A stretch of DNA of 64,000 bases, taken from positions 1 to 64,000 of IMG/VR virus record IMGVR_UViG_3300008113_000014. One strand, 5' to 3'. Under the pieces are notes generated by a model. It was not told the DNA's origin. It saw nothing but the letters and a program-made list of their open reading frames with translations, and made no database searches. Source of the DNA: a virus. Position 1 is the first letter of the stretch; each line of letters starts with the position of its first letter. Positions 57,010 through 64,000 of the stretch are shown here, in pieces. The translations under genes and the position numbers were made by a program.

Positions 57010-57741
57010 TTACATGCTCTGACTAGAATTAAGGCTCATGTGGTTATGAATCCAGTGACCAGGAACCATAAACTTATACCCAGACTTAACTACGTGTGCT
57101 GTGTGAAAGTATGGAGCGTATGCTGGAAATATAACAACGCTATTTGCTTTAGGTTTTAAACCAAAATCAATAGATTTATCAGCAACTGCAACATCATAGT
57201 CTAAGTCTACTGCTGGAGCACCTCTTACCCATCCATCAGAACTTGTCCATCCTCCATCATAATCTTTTAGCTGGAAAGAGATTTCTCCACCCTCACAGTC
57301 ATCATTGAGGTACATGACTAAAGAATATCTTAGGGTTTGGTCTCCATCTAATTGATCAAAGTGTGCCCCCATGCCCATTCCAGTATTATATTTTTTTATA
57401 TTAAAGGTTGGAAAAAGCCTTGGCTCATCAAAATCCCCCAAAGAAGATGCGTAGTCTTTGCAAACATTGTACATCGTAGTCATAATAGCGTCATATATAT
57501 ATTTACTTTTTTCTGCTACTTCTCCACTAAGGTTGTTTATTGCGTTTACGTCAAATGTTTTTGTTTCTCCATAAATAAAAGTTTTGTCGTTAGAAGATGT
57601 CCAAGGGTTCCAAACATTTACACCTAACTCACTGTATTGCTCAAGAGTATCTAGATCTTTCCAAACCTTTTTAAAGGTATCAAAATCTTCTATTGCATCA
57701 GTATAGTAATAAGTTTTTGGATCTAGTTTTTCTACGTTCAC
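57010..57741 (-). CDS. 2OG-Fe(II) dioxygenase (243 aa)
   Basis: A 243-residue P4H-like enzyme. H-F-D in A-H-F-D-Q-L, distal His in F-H-T-A-H, and the 2OG residue Lys in S-G-Y-K-F-M. The strand M-Y-L-N-D-D-C-E-G-G-E-I is present. It uses GTG with AAGGAG upstream. The C-terminal part differs from the others, with W-I-H-N-H at the end. Confidence 0.88.
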   Translation of the reverse strand: MNVEKLDPKTYYYTDAIEDFDTFKKVWKDLDTLEQYSELGVNVWNPWTSSNDKTFIYGETKTFDVNAINNLSGEVAEKSKYIYDAIMTTMYNVCKDYASSLGDFDEPRLFPTFNIKKYNTGMGMGAHFDQLDGDQTLRYSLVMYLNDDCEGGEISFQLKDYDGGWTSSDGWVRGAPAVDLDYDVAVADKSIDFGLKPKANSVVIFPAYAPYFHTAHVVKSGYKFMVPGHWIHNHMSLNSSQSM

Positions 57742-57750
57742 CTGTTCTCC

Positions 57751-58410
57751 TTAGTATTTGTTGTTTTCATAGTGGTTTTTTTCTTTAATAAATCCTACTA
57801 TAACATATCTTATTGGTCCTTCTCCAACATGCTTTACTCCATGCTCGTGCTTATTGTCCCCTGGAAAAAACAACAAGTCTTTTGGCTTTGGTCTTAATGA
57901 TATTCCAAGATTTGGAAAGAACAGCTCTCCTTCTACATAGTCATCATTTATATATATAATTGTTGCATATTTTATTGATGGGTCTGTATGCTGATCTGTA
58001 TGAGATTTTAGTTCAACTCCTTTTTGCATTCTTTGAATTGTTGCTAATCCACTTAACATTAATAAAGGATCTGAATCATCAACCATTGTTGATAATCTTT
58101 TATAAAAAACTTGCTGCTCTTTATGATGCTTTATGTTTAAATTTTTATCTGCCCAGTTTTGTGTGATTTCAAATTTTCCTTCAGCAACAAGGTTGTCTAC
58201 ATCATCTCTTCCAAACTTTTCCATACAAAATCTAGCAAGATTTGTTGTATATTCTATTTCCCAGTCTGCTTGTGATGCATTATCTATGCATTTTAAAACA
58301 AAGTCTAGATCTTCATTTGTAAAAAAATCTTTAATCCAAAGAATTTCATCTGTAACTTCTTCAAATACAAAATTATTTTCTTTAAGTTTTTCTTTAAACT
58401 TTTCAAGCAT
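57751..58410 (-). CDS. 2OG-Fe(II) dioxygenase (219 aa)
   Basis: Start at the ATG 58410 (M-L-E-K-F-K-E-K), preceded by GAGGTG, overlapping the previous gene. Fe ligands H-x-D in S-H-T-D-Q-H and the His of H-E-H-G-V; 2OG Arg in I-R-Y-V. The strand I-Y-I-N-D-D-Y-V-E-G-E-L is a variant of the common motif. Same family as its neighbours. Confidence 0.88.
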   Translation of the reverse strand: MLEKFKEKLKENNFVFEEVTDEILWIKDFFTNEDLDFVLKCIDNASQADWEIEYTTNLARFCMEKFGRDDVDNLVAEGKFEITQNWADKNLNIKHHKEQQVFYKRLSTMVDDSDPLLMLSGLATIQRMQKGVELKSHTDQHTDPSIKYATIIYINDDYVEGELFFPNLGISLRPKPKDLLFFPGDNKHEHGVKHVGEGPIRYVIVGFIKEKNHYENNKY

Positions 58411-59158
58411 TTGGCACCTCATTAGAGTTATACTTATTTCCGTCCTTGTCTAGCTTCCAGCCTTGCTTAAGCAATTCTTGCCATTCTGCTCTTTCAATTT
58501 CTTGTTTTGCTCTAGTTTCTTTCATTTCTGCAGCCCAGGCATCTCTTAATTCTTGTGGGTATGCATCTTCTTCTCTGTCGTCCCAAAAAGAACCAATTGT
58601 ATATCTAACTCCCTTAGTAATAAGGCTTACCTCGTGCATGTTATTAAATCCACCATCAAAAGCAGCAAGCATTCCAACTTTAGGTTGTAGACTTATCTCT
58701 TGATCTGGGAACTGTAACATTCCACCATCAAAGTCATCGTTCAAATATAAGAATGCTGCATATCTACTTCTTGTAAATGCACCAGAGTGTCCGTGTTCGT
58801 CTGTGTTGTCAGAGTGTTTTCTTGCATACGCTCCTGGCTCCCACTTTTGTGTGTGATAACCAATTTGAGAAATTATTTTTGGATCAAGGTCGTGAACGCT
58901 TGCAACTGCATCAATAATTCCTTGTTTTATTTGTGAAAATATGTCACTTGGCAATCCTTCATTCTTTACATGCTCGTCGTCATCTTGTGGTAAAACAGAA
59001 GAGTATGATTCATAAAAAGATATAGGCATCCAGGTAATCAATTCAAGTTCTGCATGCTTGTCTAAAACTTTTACAAGTTTAGCAGCAGTTTCTGAATCAA
59101 TAAAGTTTTCATAAACAACAATGTCTTTTGTTATTCTAGTTTTATTGGTTAAGTTCAT
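58403..59158 (-). CDS. 2OG-Fe(II) dioxygenase (251 aa)
   Basis: A 251-residue enzyme with H-S-D (A-R-K-H-S-D-N-T), distal His in N-M-H-E-V, 2OG Arg in G-V-R-Y-T-I, and the strand F-L-Y-L-N-D-D-F-D-G-G-M-L. The C-terminal 50 residues are a charged helix not seen in the others. It overlaps both neighbours by a few bases (ATGA). Confidence 0.9.
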   Translation of the reverse strand: MNLTNKTRITKDIVVYENFIDSETAAKLVKVLDKHAELELITWMPISFYESYSSVLPQDDDEHVKNEGLPSDIFSQIKQGIIDAVASVHDLDPKIISQIGYHTQKWEPGAYARKHSDNTDEHGHSGAFTRSRYAAFLYLNDDFDGGMLQFPDQEISLQPKVGMLAAFDGGFNNMHEVSLITKGVRYTIGSFWDDREEDAYPQELRDAWAAEMKETRAKQEIERAEWQELLKQGWKLDKDGNKYNSNEVPNA

Positions 59159-60027
59159 TTTATTCTCACAGCTCCCTCTATCTCATTTCTTTGTGGGTTG
59201 TCTATTCTAAACTGCTCGTTCAGCTTTGGTTGCATGCTAGACCAAACATCTTTTCCAAATTCTTTTTCTTTCTCATACCATTCATCTGTTCCTTTTTGAT
59301 ATTTTTGCCAATACATTCTTGCTAAAAATTTGTTTTTGTTATAAGACGGCATAACCCCATGTAAGTATGGTTTGTCATCCTCTGTTAAGTAATCTGGGTG
59401 TCCTGATGGAAAAACTAAAAGATCTCCAGCTTCTGGCTTGTACTTAACAAGTTTGTCTCCCATAGCAAAGTCAATTTCTCCACCTTCATAGTCATCATTA
59501 AAATAAATTGTACATGTTATTATAAACTTATATCCTGGAGCAGATCCTTGCTCTCTCATATAGTCTGAATGATATCTCATTCCATGTTGTTCTTCTTCGT
59601 TGCTGATATGATACTTTCCTATTGTTCCACCTGTCCATCTCCAGGTTGGAATAAGATCGCCTGATTCGTCTATGGACAATGACTCTAAATCTACATCAAT
59701 GTTATATTTTTTAATATAGTCTTCTGTAACTAAATGAAAGTTTTTCATCATTTCTATACCAAATTGTTTTTGGTTTTCTTCAATTTCTGTTTTTGTTTCA
59801 ATGCTTTCTAAACCTCCATCTTTATAATCCATAGAAAAAGAAGGTGTCATTGGATTTAAATATTCTCCAAAAATAGACCACTTTGTCCAAGGATTAAAAA
59901 GTCTATCTTCTGACTCTATTAAAGAATCTGTTAAAACCTTATAAGATTTTGAAATATCTTTAAACATGTTTTTATAAACAAGAATATGTGGATATATCTC
60001 TACAGATTCAAGAGCTGGAGTAGTCAT
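59155..60027 (-). CDS. 2OG-Fe(II) dioxygenase (290 aa)
   Basis: The largest of the set, 290 residues. H-S-D in R-Y-H-S-D-Y, distal His in Y-L-H-G-V-M, and strand I-Y-F-N-D-D-Y-E-G-G-E-I. The 2OG basic residue is probably Lys or Arg in K-F-L-A-R-M. It has a long N-terminal helical part including an acidic stretch and a C-terminal tail. Start overlaps the previous stop (TAAATG). Confidence 0.88.
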   Translation of the reverse strand: MTTPALESVEIYPHILVYKNMFKDISKSYKVLTDSLIESEDRLFNPWTKWSIFGEYLNPMTPSFSMDYKDGGLESIETKTEIEENQKQFGIEMMKNFHLVTEDYIKKYNIDVDLESLSIDESGDLIPTWRWTGGTIGKYHISNEEEQHGMRYHSDYMREQGSAPGYKFIITCTIYFNDDYEGGEIDFAMGDKLVKYKPEAGDLLVFPSGHPDYLTEDDKPYLHGVMPSYNKNKFLARMYWQKYQKGTDEWYEKEKEFGKDVWSSMQPKLNEQFRIDNPQRNEIEGAVRIK

Positions 60028-60702
60028 TTATGGTTTCCTGTCTCCAGTGTGCTCTGTAATTTCCCAGAAAAATGGGCATGTAAATCTTAATCCACTCTTT
60101 ATCTCAGTCACTCCGTGAATATAGTTTTTGTCTCCTGGGAAGAAGTAAGCTGCACCTTTTTTTGGTTTAAACTGTACACCTTGTAGTGGGAAATACAGTT
60201 CTCCTCCCTCATAGTCTTCATTTAAATAGAACAAACTAGATAAATCATAATTAGGAAAATCGTTTGGAAGTCCAGCGTCTGGGCCATCGTGAAGTTCTTT
60301 GTCTGCGTGAGGTTTTTGAAATTGTCCTGGAAGCCACTTTACTATAGTGGTACCTGTAGGGATAACCTTTACTTTGTAAAACTCTTCTACTATTGGTTGT
60401 AGTCTTTGAAATAGTCCAGCAATGACTGGGGAAATGTTTGGATCGTTTTTATCTAGGCTTGGTTGAGTTGCTACTCTATCTTTCCAATAATCAGAATCAT
60501 AAACAACCGTTCCATTTTCATTAACATGACTTTGTGTTACATCCCAAATTGTCAAAGATTTTGCAGATTTTTCTAAAAACTCTATTTCTTCTTGAGTCAT
60601 AAAGTTTTCTAGCTCAACGATCATGTCTTTGCTATCACCAAACCAGCCAGATGGTGTGAGTGAAGCCTTTCTAACTACAACAGAAGCATCCATTTTATCC
60701 AT
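60028..60702 (-). CDS. 2OG-Fe(II) dioxygenase, leaderless (224 aa)
   Basis: A 224-residue enzyme. H-A-D in K-P-H-A-D-K, distal His in Y-I-H-G-V-T, 2OG Arg in G-L-R-F-T, and strand F-Y-L-N-E-D-Y-E-G-G-E-L. An extended -10 within the end of the preceding gene would start transcription on this ATG, so it may be made separately as well as from the main operon. Confidence 0.9.
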   Translation of the reverse strand: MDKMDASVVVRKASLTPSGWFGDSKDMIVELENFMTQEEIEFLEKSAKSLTIWDVTQSHVNENGTVVYDSDYWKDRVATQPSLDKNDPNISPVIAGLFQRLQPIVEEFYKVKVIPTGTTIVKWLPGQFQKPHADKELHDGPDAGLPNDFPNYDLSSLFYLNEDYEGGELYFPLQGVQFKPKKGAAYFFPGDKNYIHGVTEIKSGLRFTCPFFWEITEHTGDRKP

Positions 60703-60704
60703 AA

Positions 60705-61433
60705 TTAGATTATACCATTTCCCTTGTTTGATGTATTATCAGTAACAGAAAGACGTAAAACCTTAGTTTCGTGAGAACCCGTACTTTCACCTTTTTCATT
60801 TACTGCATCTCTATACCAGTCAGTCCATTGTCCAGACTTGTTGATTTCTTGTGCAGCTTCACCATACGACTGATGAGCCATCTGCCTTTTTCTATCTACA
60901 TCTGAATAATCAATTATTTGAATTGATGTATTGTCCATTGCCGTCAAAGAAATTGGAATTATTGTAGCAATTGGGGTTCCTGCTTTTATAGTAATTTCCT
61001 TGTTTGCAGATCTTGCTTTAATTGCTAATGGAAAACCAGTATCAAGCCAAGATGTAGATATTAAAGATGACATTGTTTCAAAATCATCATTAAAGTAATT
61101 AACTGGATTAATTGTAAGCATGCTAACGTTTTGCTCAGATCTAAAAGTTAGGCCAGTATGTAGGCTAACTGTAGACTGCCCTCTTCCAGTATATGTAAAG
61201 TCTGAACCTTCTAGTATAGTTACATTCTCTGAACTTGTATCATTTATACCGTTCCAAATAAACTTAATGTCTTCAGTACATGAAAGACTCCAGCCAACCA
61301 TATTCGCTTGTGTAACTGGAAAACATCTATAGGCATGCTTTTCTGGAGTTACATCCATCCAATCTCTTTTAATTGACATTGGAGAAAGTATGATTTTTGA
61401 ATCTGGAAATCTTTCAGCTGATATATTAAGCAT
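60705..61433 (-). CDS. DUF6065-family protein (242 aa)
   Basis: A 242-residue beta-rich protein fitting DUF6065: the opening R-D-W-M-D-V-T-P, then A-Y-R-C-F-P, A-N-M-V-G-W, F-I-W-N-G, and H-T-G-L-T-F-R. No H-x-D iron motif. Proteins of this family are found next to dioxygenases and cupin-like enzymes; their activity is not established. It is coupled to the upstream gene by TAATG. The C-terminus contains the promoter for the next gene. Confidence 0.82.
   Translation of the reverse strand: MLNISAERFPDSKIILSPMSIKRDWMDVTPEKHAYRCFPVTQANMVGWSLSCTEDIKFIWNGINDTSSENVTILEGSDFTYTGRGQSTVSLHTGLTFRSEQNVSMLTINPVNYFNDDFETMSSLISTSWLDTGFPLAIKARSANKEITIKAGTPIATIIPISLTAMDNTSIQIIDYSDVDRKRQMAHQSYGEAAQEINKSGQWTDWYRDAVNEKGESTGSHETKVLRLSVTDNTSNKGNGII
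60709..60714 (-). promoter_or_regulatory. Internal extended -10 promoter
   Basis: Minus-strand TGGTATAAT formed by the last codons (Asn-Gly-Ile-Ile-stop) of the DUF6065 gene. The +1 lies on the ATG at 60702. Confidence 0.6.
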
Positions 61434-62089
61434 TAGTCTTTGTCTACCATATACATTTCGTTAGTGTGAAACTTTTTGTTATAATCAAGCATTGTTACAA
61501 TAGAATACTTTGTTCCTGAAATAACTGGCATTGCACGATGAGGATACATGAAGTTTGATGGAAAAATAAATAAATCTCCTGCATCTGCCTTAATGTCTAG
61601 GTTCTGGAGTCTAAAGAAAAGTGAACCGCCTTCATAGTCATCATTTGGGTATGCAACAAGTGACACTGTGCAGTTATAAGAAAAACCATGATCATGGTGT
61701 TCTTGAAAGTGTTGTCCTGGTCCATATTTAATAAAATTAAAAGCTTCCCAATACTTTAAATCCATTATGTTGTAGTCTTTTCTGTAATCATCAACACATG
61801 GAGACTTAACATCATATAGATCTTGCCAAAGCTCTTGTAGTTTTATTGAGTCTGGTGTTTTGTTTTGTTCAATATCAGTTTTCTTATACTTAAAATCTAC
61901 ACAGTCTCTGTAGTCTGGAATTAGCTGCTGGTATCCAACATATGCTGGTTGCCAAGTAAATTGTTCTTTTGAACCTAGTGGCTTTACAACAGATTCAATT
62001 CTGTTTATCACATCAATATCTTTATTAATGACACCTTTATAGCATACAATACCATTACCATAGTTAACCTTTTCTGTCCAAGTTTGCAT
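61433..62089 (-). CDS. 2OG-Fe(II) dioxygenase (218 aa)
   Basis: A 218-residue enzyme with H-x-D in E-H-H-D-H-G, distal His in Y-P-H-R-A, and 2OG Lys in G-T-K-Y-S. The strand A-Y-P-N-D-D-Y-E-G-G-S-L replaces the common E by S. It is a close paralogue of the first enzyme in the cassette (shared E-A-F-N-F-[IV]-K-Y and the I-S-G-T-K-Y end). GGGAG precedes the ATG. Confidence 0.9.
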   Translation of the reverse strand: MQTWTEKVNYGNGIVCYKGVINKDIDVINRIESVVKPLGSKEQFTWQPAYVGYQQLIPDYRDCVDFKYKKTDIEQNKTPDSIKLQELWQDLYDVKSPCVDDYRKDYNIMDLKYWEAFNFIKYGPGQHFQEHHDHGFSYNCTVSLVAYPNDDYEGGSLFFRLQNLDIKADAGDLFIFPSNFMYPHRAMPVISGTKYSIVTMLDYNKKFHTNEMYMVDKD

Positions 62090-62097
62090 TTTTCTCC

Positions 62098-62874
62098 CTA
62101 TTTATATTCTCTTCTAGACCAAACTTTATTTTTATAAATACCGCCGTCTGGTTGGCGATAAAAATTTGCATTGGCTATCATTTTAGCATATATCTTTTCT
62201 TGATTTTGAAACTCTATCTCATGGCTCCAGTTTTCTCTTTTAAATGGTAAAATTTGGACATATGGAGTCCCTGCTGGTATTGTTCCTTCCCAGCCTTCTG
62301 CAATAAAAAATGGAAAGGTACCAAGCAGGTGAACACTGTCATTATCAACAACACCAGTTGTATTAATAAATGGAAGATCAAATCTATTCATAGGTGTCAT
62401 AAATAATGCACTATATCCTTCTGGAAGTTCAAATCCCCAATCTGGATACCAGGCAAAATGATCTTTGTAAAATCCTTTTGGGTGCTCAAACTGTGGCATA
62501 GCAAGTCTTTTTCCACAAAAATCTTGATGTCTTTTATCTTCTATCTTAACATCTATTGATCCTGTCTCAGTTTTAAAAAAAGTAAGGTCACAAGGAGTTC
62601 TTAATACATATCCTGTTGAAAACCCATCCATAATTGCTGGACAAGCTTTCCATGTAGGTATTTTTCCATAGTCATCTGTAGTTCCTTCTTTTGGAAAAGG
62701 ACAAACTTCTTTTGGTGCTTTGTAGTATTCACCAGTTGGCATTTTTGCAAATCTGTCGGCATCTTTATACCATTGTGGTATTTCAGACTGTGTTGTTTTA
62801 GGCACTGATTTACTATCCTTGTTTAACCAAGGCCTAAAAGATCTAAAGATTACTAAATTATCTTTTAGACTCAT
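62098..62874 (-). CDS. DUF6065-like protein (258 aa)
   Basis: A 258-residue protein related in layout to the product of 60705-61433, with segments such as W-K-A-C-P-A-I-M-D-G-F-S-T-G-Y, F-F-I-A-E-G-W-E-G-T-I-P-A-G-T-P-Y. Aromatic-rich throughout. The start overlaps the preceding oxygenase gene by 17 bases. Probably a beta-sandwich partner for the oxygenases; similarity to the DUF6065 family is less clear than for its paralogue. Confidence 0.7.
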   Translation of the reverse strand: MSLKDNLVIFRSFRPWLNKDSKSVPKTTQSEIPQWYKDADRFAKMPTGEYYKAPKEVCPFPKEGTTDDYGKIPTWKACPAIMDGFSTGYVLRTPCDLTFFKTETGSIDVKIEDKRHQDFCGKRLAMPQFEHPKGFYKDHFAWYPDWGFELPEGYSALFMTPMNRFDLPFINTTGVVDNDSVHLLGTFPFFIAEGWEGTIPAGTPYVQILPFKRENWSHEIEFQNQEKIYAKMIANANFYRQPDGGIYKNKVWSRREYK

Positions 62875-63586
62875 GATGATGCCCTAATAAATTAATATCT
62901 GTCATAATTACAACACAATATTTTGTTCCAGATATCATTGGAAGAGATGCATGTTCATATATATAGTTTGATGGGAAAATTGCTATGTCTCCAACTTTTG
63001 GTGTTAGTGTGTATCCATCTAATCTTGGAAATTTAATTTCTCCACCTTCGTAGTCGTCATTTATATATATAACTGCAGAAACTGTAGTATTGTATGCTGG
63101 TCCATGGTCGGCATGAATATTAAAGTGCTTACCCTGTCCCTCATACTTTACAAAATTAAAAGCTTCATAGTATATAACATTTATTCCCCAATATTTTGCA
63201 TAGTCATCTATGCATAGTTTTAATTTTTGATAAATCTCTTCGTGTAAATCAATTAGTTCACCATTAAACTCATCTCGTGGACCAAGATTTTCTTGCTTAT
63301 ATCTAAAATCTACAGCATCTCTTGCTTTTTTTATTGGTGTAGTAGCATTGGTTACTTGTGCTTCTGACCACTTATACTTTCTACCATTAGACAAATTGGA
63401 CTCAAGAATATTGATGTATCTTTTAGAGTCCTCCAAAGAAAACGTATTTCTGTATATATTTAATCCAAGTCCTGGATTTTCTATTACAATATTTTTTTCA
63501 GATATATCTCTATTAACCCTATTTGATACAGTCTCAGATCTATCTTTAGTAAACCATGGGTTTTCATTTTCATCATAAGTGTTCAT
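62858..63586 (-). CDS. 2OG-Fe(II) dioxygenase, first in cassette
   Basis: A 242-residue enzyme. H-A-D in I-H-A-D-H-G, distal His in Y-E-H-A-S, 2OG Lys in G-T-K-Y-C, and strand Y-I-N-D-D-Y-E-G-G-E-I. A long polar N-terminus precedes the catalytic part. AAAGGGG lies before the ATG, about 13 bases from the predicted transcript start of the strong cassette promoter. Confidence 0.9.
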   Translation of the reverse strand: MNTYDENENPWFTKDRSETVSNRVNRDISEKNIVIENPGLGLNIYRNTFSLEDSKRYINILESNLSNGRKYKWSEAQVTNATTPIKKARDAVDFRYKQENLGPRDEFNGELIDLHEEIYQKLKLCIDDYAKYWGINVIYYEAFNFVKYEGQGKHFNIHADHGPAYNTTVSAVIYINDDYEGGEIKFPRLDGYTLTPKVGDIAIFPSNYIYEHASLPMISGTKYCVVIMTDINLLGHHHESKR

Positions 63587-63605
63587 CTTTATCCCCTTTT
63601 TATTT

Positions 63606-63634
63606 ATTATACACTACCTTTATCTTTTTGTAAA
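63606..63634 (-). promoter_or_regulatory. Main promoter of the oxygenase cassette
   Basis: On the minus strand: -35 TTTACA (63629-63634), 17-base spacer, -10 TATAAT (63606-63611). This is one of the best sigma70-like promoters in the window and probably drives 63586 down to 55761. Confidence 0.8.
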
Positions 63635-63694
63635 CAAAAACAACCCTTGTTGCAAGTATTTTGCAAGACATGAATGATAGCACTCATAAAACAC

Positions 63695-63716
63695 AAAAGG
63701 CCAAACAATGTTGGCC
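63695..63716 (-). terminator. Intrinsic terminator after P-[FY]-F gene
   Basis: Minus-strand GGCCAA / TTGGCC stem with a 6-base loop followed by TTTT, located about 25 bases past the stop of the repeat protein. It insulates that gene from the oxygenase cassette. Confidence 0.7.
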
Positions 63717-63739
63717 AATTGTATTACTTCTTTTTTATT

Positions 63740-64000
63740 TTACTGTACACCTGGAAGTGTAAAGTATGGGAAGTAAGGGTTATTTGCAGGGAAGTATGGG
63801 AAGTACGGTGGGAAGAATGGGAAGTAAGGGAAGTAAGGGAAGAATGGAGGGAAGAATGGGAAGAACGGGAAGTAAGGGAAGAAAGGTGGGAAGAACGGGA
63901 AGTATGGGAAGAACGGGAAGAAAGGTGGGAAGAACGGGAAGAATGGGAAGAACGGAAAGAAAGGTGGGAAAAATGGTGGGAAGAATGGGAAGAACGGTGG
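63740..64000 (-). CDS. Proline-aromatic repeat protein, 5' end outside window
   Basis: The last 86 residues of a protein whose start lies beyond the right edge. Residues come almost only as P-F-F, P-Y-F and P-P-F-F units (about 25 units in a row), with one break (P-A-N-N-P) near the end, then P-Y-F-P-Y-F-T-L-P-G-V-Q. The reading frame is unmistakable because every third codon is Pro. The same ending P-Y-F-P-Y-F-T-[IL]-P-G terminates the fibre at 15370-18777, so this is probably the tail of a second fibre. Confidence 0.85.
   Translation of the reverse strand, partial: PPFFPFFPPFFPPFFPFFPFFPFFPPFFPFFPYFPFFPPFFPYFPFFPFFPPFFPYFPYFPFFPPYFPYFPANNPYFPYFTLPGVQ
63767..64000 (-). repeat. 9-base tandem repeats (P-[FY]-F codons)
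   Basis: Repeated GGGAAGAAC / GGGAAGTAN units on the plus strand continue to the edge of the window. The 9-base period and 12-base GGTGGGAAGAAN variants correspond to PFF and PPFF. Confidence 0.85.

Noticed and set aside
63767-64000. Regular short repeats considered as a CRISPR array or non-coding satellite
   Set aside because: There are no unique spacers, the period is 9-12 bases, and one frame encodes ordered P-[FY]-F units with a matched C-terminus elsewhere.

Overview
This window is 64 kb of an AT-rich tailed double-stranded DNA phage genome (class Caudoviricetes, siphovirus-like). It is incomplete at both ends: a gene runs off each edge. Almost every gene is on the minus strand; the only convincing plus-strand gene is a secreted lysozyme-like lytic gene at 55192-55764. 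Reading in the direction of transcription (high to low coordinates), the order is accessory oxygenase cassette, divergent lysis gene, tail-fibre genes, ribonucleotide reductase, head genes (portal, protease-scaffold, capsid), connectors, tail tube, chaperones, a 2985-residue tape measure, distal tail and fibre proteins, then replication/recombination genes, terminase, and a secreted surface-like protein. The host is not shown directly. An actinobacterial host, perhaps an aquatic low-GC lineage, is my inference from leaderless starts, a B12-dependent class II reductase and the style of the gene complement; it is not proven.

Left part (1-15.3 kb, minus strand): small regulatory and coiled-coil genes, a MerR-like DNA-binding protein, DnaB-type helicase, DnaG-type primase, ssDNA-binding protein, DNA polymerase III alpha (lacking the start of its PHP domain), MazG-like pyrophosphohydrolase, RecA, an Hjc-like nuclease, a Cas4-like nuclease, a RuvC-like resolvase, several zinc-finger miniproteins, DUF3310, terminase small and large subunits, and the start of an exported Ig-like protein.

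Middle (15.4-55.0 kb): the virion genes. Portal, protease-scaffold and HK97-fold capsid are followed by connectors, the tail tube, two paralogous tail-assembly chaperones, a giant tape measure carrying a metzincin-like protease motif, and a series of large fibre proteins rich in fibronectin-like and short tandem repeats. A class II ribonucleotide reductase with its own promoter sits between fibre and portal genes.

Right part (55.8-64 kb): the most unusual region. Eight different 2-oxoglutarate/Fe(II) dioxygenases of the prolyl-4-hydroxylase type lie nearly gap-free with two DUF6065-like proteins and a short-chain dehydrogenase, behind one strong promoter. Just upstream lies the 3' end of a protein made almost wholly of proline-aromatic triplets (P-[FY]-F). 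The same C-terminal module ends the fibre protein at 15370-18777. My leading hypothesis is that some of the dioxygenases hydroxylate such proline-rich virion appendages, but host-surface or small-molecule chemistry is equally open.

Regulation looks uniform. Most operon gaps carry an extended -10 element of the form TGnTATA(A/C)T, and in five places this lies about 7-10 bases before an ATG, which implies leaderless or nearly leaderless mRNAs. Other genes have good AGGAGG-type sites or TAATG/ATGA coupling. Three U-tailed intrinsic terminators separate units. I saw no tRNA, CRISPR array, insertion sequence or integrase.
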